Made by a program: the position numbers and the translations under genes
Shown here: piece by piece, positions 17,576 to 25,199 of the stretch
Position numbering within the stretch: the first letter of the stretch is position 1
How the letters are laid out: each line of letters starts with the position of its first letter
Assembly (NCBI RefSeq): GCF_003633685.1
Contig: NZ_RBKT01000001.1
Coordinates: forward strand, 2,852,001-2,916,000
DNA: 64,000 nucleotides
Direction of reading: 5' to 3'
Source: Micromonospora pisi
GTDB lineage: Bacteria > Actinomycetota > Actinomycetes > Mycobacteriales > Micromonosporaceae
The notes under the pieces: model-generated
What the model was told of the DNA's origin: nothing
What the model saw: only the letters and a program-made list of their open reading frames with translations
The model's database searches: none

Positions 17576-18235
17576 GTGGGGATACACGCATTGCGATCTC
17601 GCCTGGTCGAGAACGAGGATTCGTTTGCCGCCCGCAGGCGCAGCAAGCGGGCGACCTGGCTGGTCGAGACGTTTCCCGACCTGGCCCAGATGTCCATCAT
17701 CGACCTCGGCGGTCGGGTGGAGACCTGGGCCCGAGCGGTGGTACGCCCGAAACACGTACACGTGGTCAACCTGGAGGCACCGCCACCGGAGATCCCCGAC
17801 TGGGCGGAGGTCGACTACGGCGACGCCTGTGCGCTACCTCCGACGATCTCCCACCGCCGGTACGACCTGGTCTTCTCCAACTCCGTGCTGGAGCACGTCG
17901 GCGGGCACGAACGGCGAGTCCGGTTCGCCGAGTCGGTGCACCTGCTCAGCGACGCGCACTGGGTGCAGACCCCGTACCGCTACTTCCCGATCGAGCCACA
18001 CTGGATCGCCCCCGGCATGCAGTTCCTACCGGTCCGGTTCCGTACGCTGGTCGCCCGCCGCTGGCCGCTGGCCCACTCGCCGGCGAAGACGCACGAGGCC
18101 GCGATCCAGCAGGTGCTCTGGACCGAACTGGTGGACCGGTCCCAGATGCGGCACTACTTCCCACAGTCCCAGATCCGGGTCGAGCGCCTCGCCACCCTCC
18201 CCAAGTCCCTCATCGCCGTCCTCGGCTCCCCGTAA
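17576..18235 (+). CDS. Class I SAM-dependent methyltransferase
   Basis: A 219-residue protein with a methyltransferase fold. IIDLGGRVETWAR fills the place of motif I (a glycine-rich loop with a modified sequence). DYGDACALPP follows and DLVFSNSVLEHVGG is a typical motif IV/post-motif region. The family is close to type-11 methyltransferases acting on small molecules or sugars. The only in-frame start after the stop at 17552 is GTG 17576, which has no ribosome binding site, so it may be leaderless. The TAA stop abuts the hairpin repeat copy 2. Target unknown. Confidence 0.65.
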   Translation: MGIHALRSRLVENEDSFAARRRSKRATWLVETFPDLAQMSIIDLGGRVETWARAVVRPKHVHVVNLEAPPPEIPDWAEVDYGDACALPPTISHRRYDLVFSNSVLEHVGGHERRVRFAESVHLLSDAHWVQTPYRYFPIEPHWIAPGMQFLPVRFRTLVARRWPLAHSPAKTHEAAIQQVLWTELVDRSQMRHYFPQSQIRVERLATLPKSLIAVLGSP

Positions 18236-18282
18236 GGAAGGGCCCCTTGTTATCGCTTTTTGTATAGGAAGGGGCCCTTCCT
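18235..18282. repeat. Dispersed hairpin repeat, copy 2 (terminator-like)
   Basis: The arms AGGAAGGGCCCCTT at 18235-18248 and AAGGGGCCCTTCCT at 18269-18282 are a perfect 14-bp pair around a 20-nt T-rich loop. The repeat begins on the last base of the methyltransferase stop codon. It faces the convergent nucS gene, so it probably ends transcription from the left. Confidence 0.85.
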
Positions 18283-18400
18283 AACACCCCCGCGCGGCTG
18301 GAGCGGCGCGGCGAAGGTCAGCGGTGGATGTGTACCCGCTCCGGCTGCCCGGTCGAGTGGAGGTGCCGAAGACCACGGCCGTGCCACCTGGAGCCGACGG

Positions 18401-19060
18401 CTAGAAGAGGGTCAGCTCGTCGCGCTCGATGCCGCGCAGGCGGTCGTAGTTGACGGCGACGCAGCGGATGCCCCGGTCATTGGCGAGCACCCGGGCCTGC
18501 GGCTTGATCTCCTGGGCGGCGAAGACACCCTGGACCGGGGCGAGCAGTGGATCGCGGTTGAGTAGTTCCAGGTAGCGGGTCAGTTGCTCCACGCCGTCGA
18601 TGTCACCGCGCCGCTTCACCTCCACCGCCACGGTGCCCGAGGCGCCGTCGCGGCAGAGCAGGTCGACCGGACCGATCGCGGTCGGGTACTCCCGACGGAT
18701 CAACGTGAAGCCGTCGCCGAGCGTGGTCGGGTTCGCCGCCAACAGCTCCTGCAGGTGCGCCTCCACCCCGTCCTTGCGCAGGCCGGGATCGACCCCGAGT
18801 TCGTACGAGGTGTCCTGGAAGACCTCCTCCAGGGTGATCCGCAGTTCCTCACCGGCCTTGTTGACGACCCGCCACACACCGGGGGCCTCTTCCAGCCGGC
18901 ACGGCGGGCTCATCCAGTTGAGTGGCTTGTAGGCCCGGTCGTCGGCGTGGATCGACACCGACCCGTCCGCCTTGACCATCAACAACCGGGTGGCCAGCGG
19001 CAGGTGCGCCGAAAGTCGTCCCACGTAGTCCACCGCGCATCGCGCTATCACCAACCGCAC
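18401..19060 (-). CDS. nucS: Mismatch-specific endonuclease NucS/EndoMS
   Basis: A 219-residue protein very close in sequence pattern to the mycobacterial NucS. It starts [16 protein letters not shown], contains [20 protein letters not shown] and [18 protein letters not shown], and has the nuclease core [12 protein letters not shown] and VAVEVKRRG with the Asp, Glu and Lys catalytic residues. NucS carries out the noncanonical mismatch repair that replaces MutS/MutL in actinobacteria, cutting both strands at mismatches, and it interacts with the sliding clamp. GTG 19060 is chosen because it gives the known family length. The frame continues 29 residues further upstream without support. It is divergent from the DUF4126 gene. 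Confidence 0.92.
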   Translation of the reverse strand: MRLVIARCAVDYVGRLSAHLPLATRLLMVKADGSVSIHADDRAYKPLNWMSPPCRLEEAPGVWRVVNKAGEELRITLEEVFQDTSYELGVDPGLRKDGVEAHLQELLAANPTTLGDGFTLIRREYPTAIGPVDLLCRDGASGTVAVEVKRRGDIDGVEQLTRYLELLNRDPLLAPVQGVFAAQEIKPQARVLANDRGIRCVAVNYDRLRGIERDELTLF

Positions 19061-19197
19061 CCGACGAGGGTAGCGGAGCCGGCAGCCGGTCCCCGCCGCG
19101 CACGCCGGAAGCCGGCCAGGAAGCGAAGGCCGTCGTACGGGAGCCATCGAGCGAACGCCGTCGAGCGAAAGTCGTACGGCGGTGAGATGCTGACGCC

Positions 19198-19815
19198 GTG
19201 CTGGAAGCCCTCACCGGTACGGGCCTTGCCGCTTCGGCCGGCCTGAATGCCTACATTCCCCTGTTGACGATGGGACTGCTGTCCCGCTTCACCGGTCTGA
19301 TCGACCTGCCCAGCGGTTGGCAGTGGCTCTCCAACGGCTGGGTGATCGCGATCCTGATCGTGCTGCTGGCGGTCGAGTTCGTGGCCGACAAGGTGCCGGT
19401 GGTCGACCACGTCAACGATCTTGTGCAGACGGTGGTCCGGCCGACCGCGGGCGGACTGGTGTTCAGTGCGGGGTCGAGCTCGGAGACGGTGACGGTCACC
19501 GACCCGGGCAGCTTCTTCTCCTCCAACCAGTGGGTGCCGATCGTCACCGGAGTGGTGATCGCGTTCGGCGTACACGCGGTCAAGTCGGCTGCCCGGCCGG
19601 TGATCAACGCGGGCACCGCCGGGATCGGCGCTCCGGTGGCCAGCACCGTGGAGGACGTGACCAGCGTGGCGATGTCGCTCGTGGCGATCATCCTTCCGGT
19701 GCTGGTGCTGCTCTTCCTGGCCGGCTTCGCGATCCTGCTGCCCTGGACGCTGCGCCGCCGGCGGGAGCGCAAGCGGGAACGGGAGACGGCCCGCGCCGCC
19801 GGCTACCGCGTCTGA
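19198..19815 (+). CDS. DUF4126 family membrane protein
   Basis: A 205-residue membrane protein of the DUF4126 family. It begins [30 protein letters not shown] in the family manner and has about five hydrophobic segments. The motifs [13 protein letters not shown] and [10 protein letters not shown] are conserved in the family. A basic tail ([11 protein letters not shown]) follows the last helix and would be cytoplasmic. Start GTG 19198. The function is unknown; members often sit next to DNA repair or housekeeping genes in actinobacteria. It is divergently transcribed from nucS with a 137-bp gap. Confidence 0.75.
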   Translation: MLEALTGTGLAASAGLNAYIPLLTMGLLSRFTGLIDLPSGWQWLSNGWVIAILIVLLAVEFVADKVPVVDHVNDLVQTVVRPTAGGLVFSAGSSSETVTVTDPGSFFSSNQWVPIVTGVVIAFGVHAVKSAARPVINAGTAGIGAPVASTVEDVTSVAMSLVAIILPVLVLLFLAGFAILLPWTLRRRRERKRERETARAAGYRV

Positions 19816-19921
19816 GCTGCGACTTTGCCGGCAGGAGCGACTGGATTCCGGGAGCCGGGCCGGCCTCCCACGGTCGGGTGACGTCTCGGCTTCCGGTCAA
19901 TGAGGTTCCCTCACGTCTGAC

Positions 19922-20932
19922 ATGATCAGCGACGTGAGCCGAGCCCGGTCCCGTCTGCTGATCGGCGCGCTGGTCGCGGCGGCCGTGCTCGGCACCACCA
20001 CCAGCGCGATAGCGCTGGGCGTCGCGCTGTCGCCGCCCGGCCGTGGGTCGGTGTCCGCCGACGCCCCGTCCGAGGTGAGCCATCCACCCGGCCCGGCCGG
20101 CACCCCGACCCCGGTGGCGAGCAGCCCGAACGGGACCGGCACCACCGAACCAGGCAGACCCGCCACCACCGAACCGGGCAGGACCTCCCCCACCCCGTCG
20201 GCCGGCAGCGGGGGCACTCCGCCGGACCGCGGTGTCCCCGGCGCCACCAGGGCGGGCACCAGGCCGCCGGTGGTCGACCACGGTCCGCGTACGGGGAACC
20301 GGGTCGCTCTCACCTTCGACGCGGACATGACCGACTCGATGCTCTACAGCCTGCGTACGGGCAGGGTGAAGTCGTACGCCAACCTGCGCATCGTCGAGTT
20401 GCTGGAGCGGGAGCAGCTGCCGGCCACCTTCTTCCTGACCGGCAAGTGGGTCGAGCGCTACCCGGAACTGACCCGCCGGCTGGCTGGCAATCCCCGGTTC
20501 GAACTGGCGAACCACACGTACGGGCATCTGGCGTTCACCGGCAACTGCTACGACCTCCCCCGGGTGCCGAGCCGGAACATGACCGAGGACGTGGCGAAGA
20601 CGTTCCGGGTGATCGAGCCGTACGGCGGGCGGCAGACCCGCTACTTCCGATTCCCCGGGCTCTGCCACGACGGGGAGGCGCTGGCCGCCCTCGCGCCGCT
20701 CGGCGTGACCGTGGTCGACGGAGACGTGGTCAGCGGCGACCCGTTCGCCACCGCCTGGCAGCCGATCGTGCGGGCGGTACTCGACCAGGTACGTCCCGGT
20801 TCAGTGGTGATCATGCACGTGACCGAGGCGAACGCGGCGATGACCGACGAGGCGCTGCCACACATCCTGGCCGGACTGCGGGAACGGGGCCTGGTCCCGG
20901 CCACGCTCTCCGAGGTACTGGCCGAATCCTGA
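19922..20932 (+). CDS. Secreted polysaccharide deacetylase (NodB homology)
   Basis: A 336-residue exported enzyme. A hydrophobic signal/anchor segment (residues 12-34) is followed by a roughly 85-residue Pro/Thr/Gly-rich linker, then the NodB domain. Motif 1 is LTFDADMTDS (first Asp as base and second as metal ligand), motif 2 is ANHTYGHLAF with two His ligands, and RYFRFPGLCHDG supplies the motif 3 Arg region. It removes acetyl groups from peptidoglycan, chitin-type or exopolysaccharide sugars outside the membrane. The C-terminal motif SVVIMHVTEAN carries the last catalytic His. Start ATG 19922; a GTG at 19934 is possible. The exact substrate is not decided. Confidence 0.85.
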   Translation: MISDVSRARSRLLIGALVAAAVLGTTTSAIALGVALSPPGRGSVSADAPSEVSHPPGPAGTPTPVASSPNGTGTTEPGRPATTEPGRTSPTPSAGSGGTPPDRGVPGATRAGTRPPVVDHGPRTGNRVALTFDADMTDSMLYSLRTGRVKSYANLRIVELLEREQLPATFFLTGKWVERYPELTRRLAGNPRFELANHTYGHLAFTGNCYDLPRVPSRNMTEDVAKTFRVIEPYGGRQTRYFRFPGLCHDGEALAALAPLGVTVVDGDVVSGDPFATAWQPIVRAVLDQVRPGSVVIMHVTEANAAMTDEALPHILAGLRERGLVPATLSEVLAES

Positions 20933-21068
20933 GACGCCCCACGGCCGGCCGGTACCGTGACACCGCGAACCGAACGGATCTTCCCACCCGCCGTGCCCAA
21001 TTGACCCGGCTCACTCCCCCCGGACCCCGGATCCCCACCGGGCGGTACCGGCGCGCATAGTGGTCGGC

Positions 21069-21914
21069 ATGAGTGACCAGCCCGCGATCTCCGTACGAGG
21101 TCTGCGCAAGTCGTACGGCGAGCACGCCGCCGTCGCCGGTCTGGACCTGACGGTGCGTACCGGCGAGGTCTTCGCCCTGCTCGGCCCGAACGGCGCCGGC
21201 AAGACGACCACGGTGGAGATCCTGGAGGGCTACCGGCGGCGCGACGGTGGCGAGGTCAGCGTGCTCGGTGTCGACCCGGACACCGCCGGCCGGGACTGGC
21301 GCTCCCGGGTCGGAATCGTGCTCCAGGGCACCGGCGAGTTCGACGACCTGACCGTGGGCGAGGTGGTGGACCACTTCGCCGCGTTCTACCCGGCGCCGGA
21401 GGCCCCGGACCGGGTGATCGGTCGGGTCGGACTGACCGACAAGGTCAATGCCCGCACGCACACCCTTTCCGGCGGACAGAAGCGCCGCCTCGACGTGGCG
21501 CTCGGCATCGTCGGCCGGCCCGAACTGCTCTTCCTCGACGAGCCGACGACCGGGTTCGACCCGGAGGCTCGGCGCGAGTTCTGGGAACTGATCCGTGACC
21601 TCTCGGCCGGCGGCACCACCATCGTGCTGACCACCCACTATCTGGACGAGGCGGAGTCACTCGCCGACCGGGTGGGCGTGATCGCCGCCGGTCAACTGGT
21701 CGAGGTGGCCACCCCGGCCGAGCTGGGCAACCGGCAGCAGGCGCTGCCGATGGTCTCCTGGCGTACGCCGGACGGGACGCCGCAACAGGCGGAGAGCGCG
21801 ACGCCGACGGCCTTGATCGCGGAGTTGGCCGGGCGGTACGGCGGCGAGGTTCCGGGGCTCACGGTGACCCGCCCGACCCTGGAAGACGTCTACCTGCGGA
21901 TGATCGGACAGTGA
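21069..21914 (+). CDS. ABC transporter ATP-binding protein (drug/lipid exporter type)
   Basis: A 281-residue ATPase with Walker A GPNGAGKTTT at about residues 44-53, the signature LSGGQKRRLDVAL, Walker B LLFLDEPTTGFD and the switch His in LTTHYLDEAESLADRV. The C-terminal tail resembles the DrrA-type domain of ABC-2 exporters. It pairs with the permease that follows through an overlapping TGATG junction. ATG 21069 is preferred over GTG 21060. Substrate unknown; such pairs export antibiotics, lipids or polysaccharides. No biosynthetic genes are adjacent. Confidence 0.88.
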   Translation: MSDQPAISVRGLRKSYGEHAAVAGLDLTVRTGEVFALLGPNGAGKTTTVEILEGYRRRDGGEVSVLGVDPDTAGRDWRSRVGIVLQGTGEFDDLTVGEVVDHFAAFYPAPEAPDRVIGRVGLTDKVNARTHTLSGGQKRRLDVALGIVGRPELLFLDEPTTGFDPEARREFWELIRDLSAGGTTIVLTTHYLDEAESLADRVGVIAAGQLVEVATPAELGNRQQALPMVSWRTPDGTPQQAESATPTALIAELAGRYGGEVPGLTVTRPTLEDVYLRMIGQ

Positions 21915-22750
21915 TGAGCACGACCACGGAAGCGACCCGGGTCGCGGCGCCCCGTCGCCTCGGTCCAGCGACGCTGGGCCTGCGCCAGGGGCGGCTGGAG
22001 CTGCGACAGTTCCTGCGTAGCCGGGAGTCGGTGGTCTTCACCATGCTCTTCCCGGTGGTGCTGATCCTGATTTTCGCGTCGATCTTCAAGGGTGAGATCG
22101 GCGGTGGGGTGCGGTTCACCCAATACTTTGTCACCGGCATGATCGCCACCGGGCTGATGACCGTCGGTTTCCAGAGTCTGGCCATCCAGATTCCGATCGA
22201 GCGGGACCGGGGCGTACTCAAGCGCCTGCGTGGTACACCGATGCCGAAGTGGGTCTACTTCGCCGGCAAGGTGATCATGGTCGCGGTGATCGGGGTCGCC
22301 GAGACGGTCCTGCTGCTCGCCGTCGCCGTCCTCCTGTTCGACCTGCGACTGCCCGACACCGGCGCCAAGTGGCTCACCTTCGCCTGGGTCGCCGCGCTCG
22401 GCATCACCGCCTGCACGCTCTGCGGGATCGCCTTCTCGTCGCTGGCCCGCAGCGGCCGCAGCGCGCCGAGCACGGTCACCCCGGTCGCCCTGATCCTCCA
22501 GTTCATCTCCGGGGTCTTCTTCGTCTTCACCGACCTGCCGACCTGGATGCAGCAGGTGGCGGCGATCTTCCCACTGAAGTGGATGTGCCAGGGCCTGCGT
22601 TCGGTCTTCCTGCCCGCCTCGTTCGGCGCCCAGGAACCCGCCGGCTCGTACGAGTTGGGCAAGGTGGCCCTGGTTCTCGCCGCCTGGTGCATCGTCGGCC
22701 TGGTGCTCTGCCTCCGCACCTTCCGCTGGACCACCCGGCGCGACGGCTGA
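21914..22750 (+). CDS. ABC-2 type transporter permease
   Basis: A 278-residue membrane protein with six predicted hydrophobic helices, matching the ABC-2/DrrB permease family. The region LKRLRGTPMPKWVYFAGK is the conserved cytoplasmic coupling segment. A GTG at 21911 gives a start three codons away in principle, but ATG 21914, overlapping the preceding TGA, is the better choice. It forms the transmembrane half of the exporter with the ATPase at 21069. The IS110-family element follows about 100 bp downstream of its stop. The transported substrate is not known. Confidence 0.85.
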   Translation: MSTTTEATRVAAPRRLGPATLGLRQGRLELRQFLRSRESVVFTMLFPVVLILIFASIFKGEIGGGVRFTQYFVTGMIATGLMTVGFQSLAIQIPIERDRGVLKRLRGTPMPKWVYFAGKVIMVAVIGVAETVLLLAVAVLLFDLRLPDTGAKWLTFAWVAALGITACTLCGIAFSSLARSGRSAPSTVTPVALILQFISGVFFVFTDLPTWMQQVAAIFPLKWMCQGLRSVFLPASFGAQEPAGSYELGKVALVLAAWCIVGLVLCLRTFRWTTRRDG

Positions 22751-23070
22751 CCACCTGACGCGACGACGCCCGCGACGACGCCCGGAAGCCGAGAAGGTGG
22801 TGGCCCGCCGGGCCCGGCGGAGAGATCAAGCCTGACAGTGAGGATGTAAGGGCGGGTCACCCGGTTGGTCTGACCCAAAGCCTGACCGACGATCACTGTC
22901 CTTGGGCGGATTCGTCGACCGGTCCGGGTGACCCGCTACCGCACTCACCACCTGGGCGGATGTGACCTGATAGGAGCCTGTGCGAGAGGCACCCATCACT
23001 GTCTTGTCCACCGTCGCGGCGGTGCGTGCCGACCCTTGTCCGGTGCGAGCGAACGGGACGACACCCCAGC
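22751..23070. other. 320-bp gap holding the presumed left side of an IS110 element
   Basis: This gap contains structured sequence. A 16-bp palindrome lies at 22805-22820. A 13-bp perfect inverted repeat, GCGGGTCACCCGG, lies at 22852-22864 and 22924-22936. TGGGCGGAT occurs twice (22903-22911, 22953-22961), and so does ATCACTGTC (22892-22900, 22995-23003). ATAGGAGC at 22970-22977 recurs right of the transposase at 24137-24144. No protein gene is supported here. Confidence 0.55.
22852..23070 (+). ncRNA. Candidate IS110 bridge-RNA region (left-end noncoding segment)
   Basis: IS110 elements of the main group encode a structured bridge RNA in the noncoding left end upstream of the transposase. That is established for the family. 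Here the roughly 220 bp before the transposase start is noncoding and rich in inverted and direct repeats (listed with the gap entry), which fits. The precise ends and the target- and donor-binding loops were not derived. This is a positional inference, not a structural match. Confidence 0.35.
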
Positions 23071-24130
23071 ATGACAGCCAAGAAGCGTCAGATCACCGGT
23101 GGAATCGACACCCACGGCAGAACCCACCACGCCGCCGTGGTCGACCAGACCGGCCGGGTACTCAACGACCAGCAGTTCCCCGCCACCGCAGCCGGCTACC
23201 ACGACCTCCTGGCCTGGCTCCGATCACACGGCCGGGTAACCAAGGTTGGTATCGAGGGCACCGGCGCCTACGGCGCCGGCCTGGCCCGCTACCTGACCAG
23301 CCAGAACATCACCCTGGTCGAAGTCGACCGACCCGACCGCAAAACCCGCCGCACGAAGGGCAAGTCCGACCCGATCGACGCGATCGCCGCCGCCCGAGCC
23401 GCCCTGTCCGGACAAGCCAACGGCACCCCCAAGACCCGCACCGGCCCCGTCGAAGCGATCCGCACCCTACGAGTCGCCCGCAGCGGCGCAGTCAAGGCCC
23501 GCACCGCCGCACTCAACCAACTCCACGGCCTCATCGCCTCCGCCCCCCCCCGAAGAACTCCGCGCCAACCTCACCGGCCTGCACGGCCAGGCCCTGATCA
23601 CCGCCTGCACCACCCTGACCACCGACGACACCCCGACAAGTGATCCGATCCAGGCCACCCGAGCGGCACTCCACTCGATCGCCACCCGGGTCCAGACCCT
23701 GACCACCGAGATCACCCAACTCGAACACCGACTCCACCCCATCGTGGCCACCACCGCCCCACGCCTGAACGCGCTCCTCGGCGTCGGCCCCGACGTCGCC
23801 GGGCAACTCCTAGCCACCGCCGGAGACAACCCCGACCGGCTCCACAGCGAAGCCGCCCTAGCCCACCTCTGCGGCGCCGCACCCATCCCCGCCAGCTCCG
23901 GACGCACCAACCGGCACCGACTCAACCGAGGCGGGGACCGCGCCGCAAACAAAGCGCTCTACACCATCGCGCTCTGCCGCCTACGCCACGATCCCCGCAC
24001 CCGCGCCTACACCGAACGACGCACCACCCAAGGCCTCAGCAAAAAAGAGATCATCCGCTGCCTCAAGCGCTACATCATCCGAGAAGTCCACACCGCCCTA
24101 CTCGCAGACCTCGCCGCACTCACCACTTGA
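23071..24130 (+). pseudogene. IS110-family transposase, frameshifted in a C9 run
   Basis: The full-length product would be about 352 residues. The N-terminal DEDD/RuvC-like domain shows GIDTHGRTHH (Asp13), GIEGTGAYG (Glu62) and KGKSDPIDA (Asp100, Asp103). The C-terminal domain shows LLGVGPDVAGQLLA, LCGAAPIPASSGRTNRHRLN with the catalytic Ser, and RRTTQGLSKKEIIRCLKRY. The frame breaks at a run of nine C at 23543-23551. Eight C would read GCC CCC CCC GAA GAA CTC and restore one continuous frame. As written, translation from 23071 stops at 23643. Either a pseudogene, a sequencing indel, or expression through slippage. The gene begins at ATG 23071; an upstream in-frame start at 23026 is less likely. 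Confidence 0.85.
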
Positions 24131-24190
24131 CACTCCATAGGAGCATCCGCTCGGAGCCGGGCCCGGCGAGCCACCGCCCCCACCGGCAGC

Positions 24191-25039
24191 TCAGTACGAG
24201 TAGAACCCCTGGCCGGTCTTGCGGCCCAGGTCGCCTGCGGCGACCATGCGCTGGAGCAGCTCCGGTGGGAAGAATTTCTCGTCACCGGTGTCGGTGTAGA
24301 TGTTCTTCGTCGCGTGCAGCAGCACGTCCGCTCCGGTCAGGTCGGTGGTGGCGAGCGGGCCCATGGCGTGCCCGAAGCCGAGCTTGCAGGCGGTGTCCAG
24401 GTCCTCGGCCGAGACCACCCCGGACTCGACCAGCTTGACCGCCTCCATCACCAGCGCGGTGATCAACCTGGTGGTGACGAAGCCGGCGATGTCCCGGTTG
24501 ACCACGACGCAGGTCTTGCCGATCTCCTCGGCGAAGACACGGGCGGTGGCAAGCGTTTCGTCACTGGTCTTGTAGCCGCGCACCAGCTCGCAGAGCTGCA
24601 TCATCGGCACCGGGGAGAAGAAGTGGGTGCCGACGACGGACTCCGGCCGCTGGGTCACCGCGGCGATCTGGGTGACCGGAATGGCCGAGGTGTTGGTGGC
24701 GAGCACCGCGTCGGGCCGGCAGATCCGGTCCAGCTCGCGGAAGACCTCCTGCTTGAGTTCCAGGCGCTCGAAGACCGCCTCGACGACCAGGTCAGCGTCG
24801 GCTGCGGCGCCCAGGTCGGTGGTCGTGGTGATCCGGGCGAGAGTCGCCTCCACCTCGCCGGCCTCGATCCTGCCCTTGCTCGCGAACTTCTCCAGCGAGC
24901 CACGGATGCCGTCCAGCCCGCGCCTGGTCGCCGCGTCGTCCAGGTCACGGAGCGTCACCTGCCAGCCCGCCTGCGCCGCTACCTGGGCAATGCCCGAGCC
25001 CATCAAACCGGCCCCGATGATCGCGAGTCGACCCGCCAT
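24191..25039 (-). CDS. 3-hydroxybutyryl-CoA dehydrogenase
   Basis: A 282-residue single-module enzyme. It begins LAIIGAGLMGSGIAQVAAQ (NAD motif), then has ATNTSAIPVT (catalytic Ser), GTHFFSPVPMMQLCELV (His and Glu) and GFVTTRLITALVMEAVKL, where the usual Asn is replaced by Thr. GPLATTDLTGADVLLH and RKTGQGFYSY close it. It oxidises (S)-3-hydroxybutyryl-CoA to acetoacetyl-CoA with NAD(P) in fatty-acid or PHB metabolism. The start ATG 25039 follows GGGAGCAGGAGG. It ends 60 bp from the IS110 transposase stop. The double-module relative at 11362 shares the fold. FadB2/Hbd family assignment is confident, exact chain length not. Confidence 0.88.
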   Translation of the reverse strand: MAGRLAIIGAGLMGSGIAQVAAQAGWQVTLRDLDDAATRRGLDGIRGSLEKFASKGRIEAGEVEATLARITTTTDLGAAADADLVVEAVFERLELKQEVFRELDRICRPDAVLATNTSAIPVTQIAAVTQRPESVVGTHFFSPVPMMQLCELVRGYKTSDETLATARVFAEEIGKTCVVVNRDIAGFVTTRLITALVMEAVKLVESGVVSAEDLDTACKLGFGHAMGPLATTDLTGADVLLHATKNIYTDTGDEKFFPPELLQRMVAAGDLGRKTGQGFYSY

Positions 25040-25199
25040 CCTCCTGCTCCCTCCCCTGGTACCCCTGCCGTCAACCGCACTCTATCCGTCCACCTGAACG
25101 ACACCTAAGGAGAGGCGACGGAGGTCGATCCGGGTGGCGGGCCAGCCGGTCGGAGCCGGCGTCAGTGGGTGCGGGTCGGCGTCAGCGGTGCCGCTCGGG

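Larger units (their letters stand above)
22852..24144 (+). mobile_element. IS110-family insertion sequence, boundaries approximate
   Basis: The element consists of a DEDD transposase gene plus a long noncoding left part and a short right part, the usual IS110 layout. No terminal inverted repeats or target duplication are expected for this family. The shared word ATAGGAGC at 22970 and 24137 flanks the transposase 1167 bp apart and may mark element-end sequences. The left limit is set at the outermost structured repeat and is uncertain by about 120 bp. It inserted between the ABC exporter and the 3-hydroxybutyryl-CoA dehydrogenase gene without visibly damaging either. Confidence 0.6.

Noticed and set aside
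22805-22820. A perfect 16-bp palindrome as an operator or attachment site
   Set aside because: It is pure GC in a GC-rich region with no spacer for a hairpin, so chance is likely. It is only noted as part of the gap.
23744-24130. A separate small transposase gene starting at 23744
   Set aside because: The residues continue the same IS110 protein upstream in that frame back to the C9 run, so this is the second half of one frameshifted gene.
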